Shown here one piece after another: positions 1 through 5,010 of a stretch of DNA of 5,010 nucleotides. The notes under the pieces are model-generated. The model did no database searches and was not told the DNA's origin. It worked only from the letters and a program-made list of their open reading frames with translations. Positions within the stretch are counted from its first letter, which is position 1. Each line of letters starts with the position of its first letter. The stretch is from positions 1-5,010 of the forward strand of contig CAJKVD010000085.1 of assembly GCA_905203195.1 (NCBI GenBank). The letters run 5' to 3'. This DNA comes from an uncultured Clostridium sp. (GTDB lineage Bacteria > Bacillota > Clostridia > TANB77 > CAG-508). The translations under genes were made by a program, and so were the position numbers.

Positions 1-1
1 A

Positions 2-295
2 TTAACAATAGCAAGAGTAATTTTAGCAAATCCAAAAATATTAATATTAGACGAAGCAACAAGTTCAATAGATACAAGAACAGAATTACAAATTCAAGCA
101 GCAATGGATAACCTGATGAAAGGAAGAACAAGCTTCATAATTGCACATAGATTATCAACTATAAAAAATGCAGTCTTAATATTAGTAATGAATCATGGAG
201 ACATTGTAGAACAAGGAACACATAAAGAATTACTTGCTAAAAATGGATTTTATTCAGAACTATACAATTCTCAATTTGAAGAATGTGAAGAATAA
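2..295 (+). CDS. ABC exporter ATP-binding domain, C-terminal end (5' truncated by window)
   Basis: The open frame runs in from the left edge and ends at TAA 293-295, leaving 97 visible residues. They form the C-terminal half of an ABC nucleotide-binding domain. Counting from the first full codon, the Walker B and catalytic Glu read [10 protein letters not shown] (about 13-22, Glu18). The D-loop SSID follows, and the H-loop IIAHRLST has its switch His at about 49. The tail [14 protein letters not shown] and the short end after it are typical of fused permease-ATPase exporters (MsbA/LmrA type), in which the ATPase domain closes the protein. Walker A, Q-loop, signature and membrane domain must lie upstream, outside the window. 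The ATG at 104 is internal, because coding similarity continues upstream of it. The substrate cannot be inferred, and a heterodimer partner may lie upstream. No terminator is evident after the stop. Confidence 0.93.
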   Translation, partial: LTIARVILANPKILILDEATSSIDTRTELQIQAAMDNLMKGRTSFIIAHRLSTIKNAVLILVMNHGDIVEQGTHKELLAKNGFYSELYNSQFEECEE

Positions 296-307
296 AAATA
301 AAAAACA

Positions 308-337
308 TTGCAAACAAAGTATGTAATATGATAAAAT
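308..337 (+). promoter_or_regulatory. Candidate sigma-A promoter for the HipA-like gene
   Basis: TTGCAA (308-313) and TAAAAT (332-337) are separated by 18 nt. TGA lies directly before the -10, giving an extended -10 (TGn) match. A start near 344 would leave a short leader before the AGAGG ribosome site at 356-360. The region is AT-rich, so chance matches are possible. Confidence 0.45.
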
Positions 338-369
338 ATATAAAAATATTTATTTAGAGGTAAAAAGCT

Positions 370-1521
370 ATGTATTATTTAAAGTTATTTGATGAAACAT
401 TAATAACATTTGAAATGGAAAGAGAACTGTCATTAAAGATATCAAATATACAAGTTGTTTCACACAAAAAAGAAATATTTCCAGAAATATTACAAAAACA
501 AGTAAATAGTGATACAATTGAAGAATTTTTAAAGCAAAGAATAATTCCTAAAAATAGAGCATTTGTACAACAAATCCTTGAAACTAAAAATTTGAATTTA
601 AAAGATACTAAAGGAATAATAGATATATGTAAAGGATTATCCTTAAATGATTCATATTGGGTTCCTGATAATGATAATATGAAATTTAAAGACTATAATT
701 TATATGATAATAATTTTTCAACAACATTATCACTTATAGCATTTACAGGTTATACATCAAAAATAAAAGGAATTGCTACATCACCGGAATTCACAACAAA
801 TGGAGCATTACCAAAGGCATGGAGAAAAATAGATAATAAAATTTATTTATATAAAGGAAGTACAGCTGGATTAAATTTTTCAAATACAGGATATGAACCA
901 TATAGTGAATATTATGCAAGTCAAATAGCAGAAAAATTAGGGATATCTGCAATAAAATATGATTTGCATAAATGGAAAGGAATGCTTGCATCATCATGTG
1001 AAATATTCACATCCAAAGAATATTCATATGTACCAATTTGGCAAGTAATAGAAACAACAAAAATAGAAGAAATATATAAATGGTGCTGCAAAAAAGGATT
1101 TGATGAAGATTTTTCTAATATGATAATGTTTGATGCATTAATATTAAATTCAGATAGGCATTATGGAAATTTTGGTGTAATAAAAGAAAACAAAACAGGA
1201 AAATATATTAAATTGGCACCAATATTTGACAATGGAGAAGGATTATTATCCAAAGCTCCTATTGATATATTTGAAAATCAAAAAAAATTTGAAGAATATA
1301 TTAGTAATAATAATGTTAATATATCTTGCTATGGTTCAAGCTATAATAGCCTAGTAAAAGCATTTTGCAATAAAAAACAAGTAGCAAAATTACGAAAATT
1401 ACTTAACTTTAAATTTGAAAGACATACAATATATAATTTATCAGAGAAAAGAATAAAATTATTAGAAATACTTGTAAAGAAAAGAGCAAATGAATTAATA
1501 TTATTAATAGAAAAGGACTGA
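370..1521 (+). CDS. HipA-like Ser/Thr kinase family protein, orphan
   Basis: This 383-residue protein has the HipA C-terminal kinase fold. The catalytic loop reads LNSDRHYGNFG (about 259-269), with Asp262 as likely base and Asn267 as metal ligand. The DFG-equivalent is APIFDNGEG (283-291), with Asp287 as likely Mg ligand. The segment IYLYKGS (158-164) supplies the probable ATP-binding Lys162, after a SPEFTTNG turn (138-145) that may act as the nucleotide loop. All key kinase positions look intact. The first 95 or so residues (including FLKQRIIPKNRAF, 53-65) match from memory the N-terminal part of a stand-alone Firmicutes HipA-domain family. That family's substrate is unknown to me. HipA of E. 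coli phosphorylates glutamyl-tRNA synthetase, but this should not be assumed here. No HipB-like antitoxin gene is adjacent. The start is set by AGAGG at 356-360, 9 nt before ATG. The gene is monocistronic, with its own candidate promoter and a terminator at its stop. Confidence 0.85.
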   Translation: MYYLKLFDETLITFEMERELSLKISNIQVVSHKKEIFPEILQKQVNSDTIEEFLKQRIIPKNRAFVQQILETKNLNLKDTKGIIDICKGLSLNDSYWVPDNDNMKFKDYNLYDNNFSTTLSLIAFTGYTSKIKGIATSPEFTTNGALPKAWRKIDNKIYLYKGSTAGLNFSNTGYEPYSEYYASQIAEKLGISAIKYDLHKWKGMLASSCEIFTSKEYSYVPIWQVIETTKIEEIYKWCCKKGFDEDFSNMIMFDALILNSDRHYGNFGVIKENKTGKYIKLAPIFDNGEGLLSKAPIDIFENQKKFEEYISNNNVNISCYGSSYNSLVKAFCNKKQVAKLRKLLNFKFERHTIYNLSEKRIKLLEILVKKRANELILLIEKD

Positions 1522-1547
1522 GGTAATTTCACTTATCTCAGTTTTTT
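1517..1547 (+). terminator. Rho-independent terminator after the HipA-like gene
   Basis: ACTGAGGTAA (1517-1526) pairs with TTATCTCAGT (1533-1542) to give a 10-bp stem with one G-U pair and a 6-nt loop, followed directly by five T (1543-1547). The TGA stop of the HipA-like gene (1519-1521) lies inside the left arm. The A-run before the stem (1511-1514) could pair with the T-run, so leftward termination is also conceivable. Confidence 0.9.
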
Positions 1548-1583
1548 ACATATTATTAAAATTAATTACGTCAACAAAAAAGA

Positions 1584-1639
1584 GTTAGCCTTGACAAACA
1601 AAATTAAAAGATGTATAATGTTAGCCGAGATTAACAAAA
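1584..1639 (+). repeat. Two tandem copies of a ~20-bp motif flanking the regulator promoter; candidate operator
   Basis: Copy 1 (1584-1603) and copy 2 (1620-1639) lie 36 nt apart and agree at 16 of 20 positions. The shared core is GTTAGCCNNGANNAAC followed by AAAA. Each core starts with GTT and ends with AAC, a weak dyad; in copy 2 the arms extend to TGTTA/TAACA (1619-1636). Copy 1 overlaps the -35 hexamer, and copy 2 starts just after the -10 and covers the expected transcription start. This is where a repressor would act. The likely binder is the adjacent DtxR-fold regulator, by autoregulation, but this is inferred from position. TTAGCC resembles part of known DtxR-type boxes, without a full match. 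Confidence 0.55.
1591..1619 (+). promoter_or_regulatory. Consensus sigma-A promoter of the regulator-sufC unit
   Basis: A perfect TTGACA (1591-1596) is followed after exactly 17 nt by a perfect TATAAT (1614-1619). The expected start is near 1626, about 30 nt ahead of the ATG at 1656. No comparable promoter appears between the regulator and sufC, so this one probably serves both. A full-consensus promoter is expected to be strong unless repressed, which fits the repeat copies overlapping it. Confidence 0.92.
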
Positions 1640-1655
1640 ATAAGAAGGAGATAAA

Positions 1656-2129
1656 ATGATATCAAAATCACAAGAAGAATATTTAAAAACAATGTATGTA
1701 TTACAAAAGCAAAATGGCAATATCAGAGTAACAGATATAGCAAACAAAATGAATTGCACAAAACCAAGTGTAAATAAAGCATTAAACAATTTAAAAGAAG
1801 AAGAACTAATAAAATACGAAACATATGGAACAATAGAATTAACAAAACAAGGAGAGAGCTTAGCACAAAAAATATTAGAAGCATATGACATAGTATATTT
1901 ATTTTTAAAAGATGTATTAAATTTAGAAGAAGAAGCTGCAAAAGAAGAAGCAGAAAAAATAAAATTAGTAACAACAGATGAAACAATAAATAAATTAGCA
2001 AAATATGTACATAATGTATTAGGACTAAGAGAACTAAATTGTAACTATGATATAAATCAAGAAAAATGCAGAAGCTGCATAAAAAGAAAAACAGATGTTA
2101 ATAAAACAAATATAGAAAAATATAATTAA
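1656..2129 (+). CDS. DtxR/MntR-fold transcriptional regulator with degenerate metal site and Cys-rich tail
   Basis: This 157-residue protein has an N-terminal winged helix (about 1-65: SQEEYLKTMY, VTDIANKMNCTKPSVNKALNNL, GTIELTKQG). A DtxR-type dimerisation helix region follows (about 66-115: LAQKILEAYDIVYLFLKDVL, TTDETINKL). There is no SH3-like third domain, as in MntR-length members. Aligned by eye to B. subtilis MntR, ligand positions D8, E11, H77, E99, E102 and H103 become E8, K11, Y77, E100, K103 and L104. Most of the metal site is therefore lost. The tail instead holds Cys129, Cys138 and Cys141 (C-x8-C-x2-C), and Cys34 lies in the helix-turn-helix. I infer possible sensing of an Fe-S cluster, Zn or thiol redox state, and control of the downstream suf genes. 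A constitutive DNA binder is the alternative. The start is set by GAAGGAG at 1644-1650, 5 nt before ATG. The fold is secure, the signal is not. Confidence 0.85.
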   Translation: MISKSQEEYLKTMYVLQKQNGNIRVTDIANKMNCTKPSVNKALNNLKEEELIKYETYGTIELTKQGESLAQKILEAYDIVYLFLKDVLNLEEEAAKEEAEKIKLVTTDETINKLAKYVHNVLGLRELNCNYDINQEKCRSCIKRKTDVNKTNIEKYN

Positions 2130-2195
2130 GTTTTTATAGAAATTAAAGAACGTGCCTACAAAGAAATTTAATAGAAAGAAAGGATTGAATAAAAA

Positions 2196-2936
2196 ATGAG
2201 CGAAAGTTTATTAGAAATAAAAGACTTACATGTAAACGCAGGAGAAAAAGAAATACTAAAAGGATTAAATTTAAACATAAAAAAAGGAGAAATCCATGTA
2301 ATAATGGGACCAAATGGAGCAGGAAAATCAACACTTGCAAACGTAATACTAAATAATCCAGAATATACAAAAACAAATGGAACAGTAGAGTTCGAAGGAG
2401 AAAATATAAACAATTTAAGTACAGACCAAATTGCAAAAAAAGGAATATTTATGTCATTCCAATTACCAGAAGAAATACCAGGAATCTCAACAATGAATTT
2501 CTTAAAATATGCAAAAAACAAAATAACAGAAAAGCCAGTAAAAATATTCGAATTTAAAGACACTGTAAAAAAATATGTAGAAGAATTAAACATGAATCCA
2601 AAACTAATAGAAAGAAACTTAAATGTAGGATTTTCTGGAGGAGAAAAAAAGAAAAATGAAATAATGCAAATGCTAGTATTAAATCCAAAATTAGCAATAT
2701 TAGATGAAACAGACTCAGGACTAGATGTAGATGCAATAAGAACAGTTTCAAAAGGAATTGAAATGTATAAAAATAATGAAAATGCAGTTTTAATAATAAC
2801 ACACAATACAAAAATATTAAATCACCTAAAAGTAGATTATGTACATGTATTAGTAGATGGAAAAATAGTAAAAACATCTACAGCTAAATTAGCTGAAGAA
2901 ATTGAAGAAAAAGGATATTCTGAGTATAAAAAATAA
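2196..2936 (+). CDS. sufC: Fe-S cluster assembly ATPase SufC
   Basis: SufC is the cytosolic ABC-type ATPase of the SufBC2D scaffold. ATP binding by its dimer drives shape changes in SufB-SufD during Fe-S cluster assembly. At 246 residues it has normal length. Visible motifs are Walker A GPNGAGKST (38-46, Lys44), the Q-loop in SFQLPEEIPG (Gln89), signature FSGGEKKKNE (146-155, the characteristic SufC form), Walker B LAILDE (166-171, Glu171), D-loop SGLD (174-177) and switch His203 in IITHN. It has no membrane domain. The start ATG follows AAAGGA (2179-2184) with a longish 11-nt gap. The gene lies 66 nt behind the regulator, with no terminator or clear promoter between, so co-transcription is likely. 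Unusually, sufB does not follow directly: 590 nt holding a leftward unit separate them. The last codons of sufC also supply the T-run of that unit's terminator on the other strand. Confidence 0.97.
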   Translation: MSESLLEIKDLHVNAGEKEILKGLNLNIKKGEIHVIMGPNGAGKSTLANVILNNPEYTKTNGTVEFEGENINNLSTDQIAKKGIFMSFQLPEEIPGISTMNFLKYAKNKITEKPVKIFEFKDTVKKYVEELNMNPKLIERNLNVGFSGGEKKKNEIMQMLVLNPKLAILDETDSGLDVDAIRTVSKGIEMYKNNENAVLIITHNTKILNHLKVDYVHVLVDGKIVKTSTAKLAEEIEEKGYSEYKK

Positions 2937-2958
2937 GTCCATACAAATAAGTATGAAC
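2925..2958 (-). terminator. Candidate intrinsic terminator of the leftward unit, just past the sufC stop
   Basis: Read leftward, GTTCATAC (2958-2951) pairs with GTATGGAC (2944-2937) across a 6-nt loop. This gives 8 pairs including one G-U, followed by TTATTTTTT (2936-2928). On the rightward strand the G-U position becomes a C-A mismatch and no T-run follows. The hairpin therefore looks like a terminator for leftward transcription only. The stem is AT-rich and modest in strength. Confidence 0.6.
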
Positions 2959-2996
2959 TTAAGGATGATTAATACAATATGTCATTTTTCTACAAA

Positions 2997-3443
2997 CTAT
3001 AAGCAGGAATCAAGTATTAAATCAATTCCATCAAATGCAAAATAGCAAAAGAAAAATAAACAAATTAATCCAGATGATGAATTAACGGGACATTGAAAAC
3101 GAATAAAAGCTAACACACAAATCCTAAAAAGAATTTTAAAAAAACATATTATTTTTTTAGGATTATGAATAGTTTTAAATTCATTTTCAAAAAAGCCATC
3201 TGCATCGTTTTTAATAGAAGTCAATTTGTATATTCTATCAAGAAAACAACAAAATGTAGAACTACTCTCAAGCAAATCCAATAAAAGATCAATGAACTGC
3301 CTAAGAATCCACGTAGAGAATAAAAATAATAATGTAGATGACATATTGGTTACTTCTCGTTGTGTTAAAACACAAAAACCTAAAGAGAACCGCACAAGGC
3401 CTTTAATCCATGCAAAAAGACTAGAATATTTACTGTTTGACAT
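2997..3443 (-). CDS. Hypothetical hydrophobic protein, antisense between sufC and sufB
   Basis: I do not recognise this 148-codon ORF. Expression signals support it: AGGAGG (3456-3451) 7 nt before the ATG at 3443, an extended -10 promoter upstream, and a leftward hairpin terminator after the TAG stop (2999-2997). The product would be rich in Leu, Phe, Ser and Cys (nine Cys). It has hydrophobic stretches near residues 36-58, 97-115 and 126-138, broken by charged residues, so membrane association is possible. It has no signal peptide or catalytic motif I can name. Codon use differs from the neighbours: ATT and CTT are frequent, CGG, CGA, ACG, GTG and CCC occur, and ATA is less favoured. That fits acquired DNA, or a non-coding strand read by chance. 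Caution: any long ORF opposite A-rich DNA looks Leu/Phe-rich, and stops are rarer on the T-rich strand. An RNA gene or a decayed gene remains possible. The rightward strand here has stops in the competing frame. Confidence 0.45.
   Translation of the reverse strand: MSNSKYSSLFAWIKGLVRFSLGFCVLTQREVTNMSSTLLFLFSTWILRQFIDLLLDLLESSSTFCCFLDRIYKLTSIKNDADGFFENEFKTIHNPKKIICFFKILFRICVLAFIRFQCPVNSSSGLICLFFFCYFAFDGIDLILDSCL
3120..3164. repeat. Inverted repeat with 11-bp perfect arms inside the sufC-sufB gap
   Basis: AATCCTAAAAA (3120-3130) and TTTTTAGGATT (3154-3164) are exact reverse complements, separated by 23 A/T-rich nt. No T-run follows either arm beyond the arm itself, so it does not look like a standard terminator. 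It lies within the leftward ORF, at roughly codons 94-108. Confidence 0.6.
3348..3391 (-). repeat. Compound stem structure with a perfect TTGTGTT/AACACAA palindrome
   Basis: The palindrome 3360-3375 has 7-bp perfect arms around a 2-nt centre. Outside it, TTCTC (3389-3385 on the leftward strand) pairs with GAGAA (3358-3354). Beyond a 4-nt bulge, GG (3391-3390) can pair with CC (3349-3348). Together these could form a bulged stem-loop in the leftward transcript, within the first 35 codons of the leftward ORF. Its role is unknown. Confidence 0.4.
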
Positions 3444-3466
3444 AAAAAATCCTCCTAAGATAAAAT
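3437..3466 (+). promoter_or_regulatory. Candidate sigma-A promoter for sufB-sufD
   Basis: A perfect TTGACA (3437-3442) is followed by TAAAAT (3461-3466) with an 18-nt spacer. A start near 3473 would give a leader of about 54 nt before the sufB ATG. A perfect TATAAT also exists at 3466-3471, but 23 nt from the -35, which is too far. The -35 hexamer overlaps the start codon of the leftward ORF. If real, this promoter lets sufBD be expressed despite the insert after sufC. Confidence 0.45.
3451..3456 (-). promoter_or_regulatory. AGGAGG ribosome binding site of the leftward ORF
   Basis: CCTCCT on the given strand reads AGGAGG leftward, 7 nt before the ATG at 3443-3441. It is the only full AGGAGG ribosome site I noted in the window. 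It fixes the start at 3443 rather than at the in-frame ATG 22 codons upstream (3509), which would lie ahead of the promoter. Confidence 0.65.
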
Positions 3467-3477
3467 ATAATAATATA

Positions 3478-3506
3478 ATTATACCAAATTTCATGGAAAA
3501 AGTAAA
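3478..3506 (-). promoter_or_regulatory. Candidate extended -10 promoter of the leftward unit
   Basis: Read leftward, TTTACT (3506-3501, 4 of 6 matches to the -35 consensus) is followed by a 17-nt spacer ending in TGG, then a perfect TATAAT (3483-3478). TGn directly before TATAAT is the extended -10 element. The start would be near 3471, giving a leader of about 28 nt with AGGAGG inside it. Confidence 0.6.
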
Positions 3507-3526
3507 CAAAAATGAAAGGAAATATT

Positions 3527-4924
3527 ATGGAAACTAAAATAGAAGAAATAAATAGAAATATTTATGATATAAAAGATAAAGACAACTATGAATTCAAAAT
3601 GAAAAAAGGGCTAAACGAAGAAATAGTAAGAGAAATATCAAAACAAAAAAACGAACCAGAATGGATGTTAGAAATAAGACTAAAAGCCCTAGAAACATAC
3701 AATAAATTAGAAATGCCAACATGGGGACCAGATTTATCAGAACTAAAAATGGACGAAATAGCAACATATGTAAAACCAAAAACACAGTTAAATTCAGATT
3801 GGGAAGATGTGCCAGAAGACATAAAAAACACATTTGATAGAATAGGAATACCAGAAGCAGAAAAGAAATCATTAGCAGGAGTAGGAGCACAATATGACTC
3901 AGAAGTAGTATATCACAGCATGAAAGAAGATTTAATAAAACAAGGCGTAATATACACAGATATGGAATCTGCTGTAAGAGAATATCCAGAAATAGTAAAA
4001 GAACATTTTATGAAATGTGTGCCAATAAGTGATCACAAATTTGTAGCATTACATGCAGCAGTATGGTCAGGAGGCTCATTTGTATATATACCAAAAGGAG
4101 TAAAATTAGACATACCATTACAATCATATTTTAGACTAAACTCACCCGAATCAGGTCAATTTGAACACACACTTATAATAGTAGATGAAGGAGCAAGTCT
4201 ACATTTTATAGAAGGATGTTCAGCACCAAAATACAATAAAGTAAATCTACATGCTGGATGTGTAGAGCTATATGTAAAAGATGATGCATATTTAAGATAT
4301 TCAACAATAGAAAACTGGTCAAAAAATATGATGAACTTAAATACAAAAAAAGCAATAGTGGGAAAAAATGCACAAATAGACTGGGTAACAGGATCATTTG
4401 GTTCAAAAATATCAATGCTATACCCAATGAGCATATTAAATGGAGAAGGAGCAAAAACAGAATACACAGGAATTACATTTGCAGGAGGAGGACAAAACTT
4501 AGACACAGGATTTAAAGTAATCCATAATGCACCAAACACATCATCTGTAGTAAACTCTAAATCAATATCAAAAGACGGAGGAGCTTGCACATATAGAGCA
4601 TTAGTTAGAATAAATGAAAGTGCCAAAAATTCAAAATGTAGTGTAAGCTGTGAATCACTTATGTTAGATGACATATCTAGGTCAGACACAATACCAGTAA
4701 ATGACATAAGAACAGATGAAGTTCAATTTTCTCACGAAGCAAAAATAGGAAAAATAAGTGACAAAGCAATATTTTATTTAATGAGTAGAGGCTTATCAGA
4801 AGAAGATGCTAAAGCAATGATTGTTAGAGGATTTGCATATCCTATTTCTAAAGAGCTACCAGTTGAATATGCAGTAGAAATGAACAATTTAATAAATTTA
4901 GAATTAGAGGGGGCAATTGGATAA
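3527..4924 (+). CDS. sufB: Fe-S cluster assembly scaffold protein SufB
   Basis: SufB is the scaffold subunit on which nascent Fe-S clusters form within the cytosolic SufBC2D complex. The 465-residue product has the family's usual length and reads as SufB throughout. Examples are NIYDIKDKDNYEFK near the N-terminus, SLAGVGAQYDSEVVYH (115-130), WSGGSFVYIPKGVKLDIPLQSYFR in the core, and ELPVEYAVEMNNLINLELEGAIG at the end. Cys231 (EGCSAP) matches the E. coli Cys thought to accept persulfide sulfur. Cys375 (VSCESLML) and Glu404 (SHEAKIG) match the residues implicated in cluster formation at the SufB-SufD interface. No key residue appears missing. The start is ATG 3527, 6 nt after AAAGGA (3515-3520). 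The in-frame ATG at 3512 is rejected because it would sit on that ribosome site. The TAA stop shares its last A with the sufD ATG. Confidence 0.97.
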   Translation: METKIEEINRNIYDIKDKDNYEFKMKKGLNEEIVREISKQKNEPEWMLEIRLKALETYNKLEMPTWGPDLSELKMDEIATYVKPKTQLNSDWEDVPEDIKNTFDRIGIPEAEKKSLAGVGAQYDSEVVYHSMKEDLIKQGVIYTDMESAVREYPEIVKEHFMKCVPISDHKFVALHAAVWSGGSFVYIPKGVKLDIPLQSYFRLNSPESGQFEHTLIIVDEGASLHFIEGCSAPKYNKVNLHAGCVELYVKDDAYLRYSTIENWSKNMMNLNTKKAIVGKNAQIDWVTGSFGSKISMLYPMSILNGEGAKTEYTGITFAGGGQNLDTGFKVIHNAPNTSSVVNSKSISKDGGACTYRALVRINESAKNSKCSVSCESLMLDDISRSDTIPVNDIRTDEVQFSHEAKIGKISDKAIFYLMSRGLSEEDAKAMIVRGFAYPISKELPVEYAVEMNNLINLELEGAIG

Positions 4925-5010
4925 TGGAAAAATTAAGAATAAATGAAACACCAGTAAGAACATCAAGAAACTTTTTAATTAATAATATAGAAGTAGAACT
5001 TGAAATGCCA
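4924..5010 (+). CDS. sufD: Fe-S cluster assembly protein SufD, N-terminal start (3' truncated by window)
   Basis: The first 29 codons of the gene after sufB are visible, starting MEKLRINETPVRTSRNFLI. The P-V-R-T-S-x-N-F pattern resembles SufD N-termini of Firmicutes, and sufD normally follows sufB in this order. SufD pairs with SufB and two SufC to form the scaffold. The ATG overlaps the sufB stop (TAATG, sharing the A at 4924). AGAGGGGG (4906-4913) sits 10 nt upstream inside sufB, so translation is probably coupled and keeps SufB and SufD in step. The interface His expected in full-length SufD lies beyond the window and could not be checked. Confidence 0.85.
   Translation, partial: MEKLRINETPVRTSRNFLINNIEVELEMP

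Noticed and set aside
2881..2895. Perfect 15-nt palindrome CAGCTAA-A-TTAGCTG near the 3' end of sufC
   Set aside because: It lies within conserved-looking coding sequence and is explained by codons for Ala-Lys-Leu-Ala. There is no adjacent promoter or T-run. It is most likely coincidental.
2979..3002. Seven-codon leader-like ORF (MSFFYKL) after sufC, preceded by AAGGA
   Set aside because: The spacing to AAGGA is 13 nt, there is no run of regulatory codons and no attenuator structure follows. It is too short to support.
3444..3509. N-terminal extension of the leftward ORF to the ATG at 3509
   Set aside because: It would place the start ahead of the leftward TATAAT and across the AGGAGG site, so those codons would not be in the transcript.
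3512..3526. Upstream in-frame ATG for sufB at 3512
   Set aside because: The five extra codons would include the AAAGGA ribosome site for ATG 3527. No ribosome site of its own precedes it, and the family N-terminus fits the later start.
3226..3537. Rightward 103-codon open frame in the sufC-sufB gap
   Set aside because: It has no ribosome site, runs past the sufB start in another frame, and the same frame upstream holds three stops between 3001 and 3226. The composition is not protein-like, and the leftward strand carries the better expression signals.
4156..4707. Long leftward open frames opposite sufB, and similar ones opposite sufC, the regulator and the HipA-like gene
   Set aside because: They are Leu/Phe/Ser-rich shadows of A-rich coding DNA, with no ribosome sites or promoters noted, and they lie opposite genes identified with confidence.
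1..5010. tRNA, rRNA, CRISPR arrays, transposase genes, terminal inverted repeats of an IS
   Set aside because: None was seen on either strand. In particular, the ends of the sufC-sufB insert show no matching terminal repeats or target-site duplication by eye.

Overview
The window is strongly AT-rich, and its rightward genes have a very A-rich coding strand: AGA, ATA, TTA and GGA dominate and ATA is used freely. Consensus TTGACA/TATAAT promoters, AGGAGG-type ribosome binding sites, U-tract terminators and a SufCBD Fe-S assembly locus point to a low-GC Firmicute, probably a clostridial or related gut lineage. The HipA-like gene ends in TGA embedded in a terminator hairpin, which supports the standard genetic code over the Mollicutes code. 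The species cannot be named from this sequence.

Layout, left to right: (1) 2-295, the 3' end of an ABC exporter ATPase. (2) 370-1521, an orphan HipA-like kinase with its own candidate promoter and a strong intrinsic terminator. (3) 1584-2129, a textbook sigma-A promoter bracketed by two copies of a roughly 20-bp repeat, driving a DtxR/MntR-fold regulator. (4) 2196-2936, sufC, 66 nt behind the regulator with no obvious promoter of its own. (5) 2925-3506, a leftward unit inserted between sufC and sufB, with extended -10 promoter, AGGAGG site, 148-codon ORF and a hairpin terminator that works better on the leftward strand. (6) 3527-5010, sufB followed by the first 29 codons of sufD, overlapping by one base.

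SufB, SufC and SufD form the SufBC2D scaffold, which builds Fe-S clusters in the cytosol. A cysteine desulfurase and a sulfur-transfer or scaffold protein (sufS/sufU type) would be expected past the right edge but are not visible.

Two points deserve most attention. The regulator next to sufC has the DtxR/MntR fold but has lost most of the metal ligands of that family. It carries a C-terminal Cys-x8-Cys-x2-Cys motif, so it may sense Fe-S status or redox rather than a free metal ion. The suf cluster is also split by an apparently complete antisense transcription unit whose promoter faces and overlaps a candidate sufB promoter. Both interpretations are inferences from sequence.
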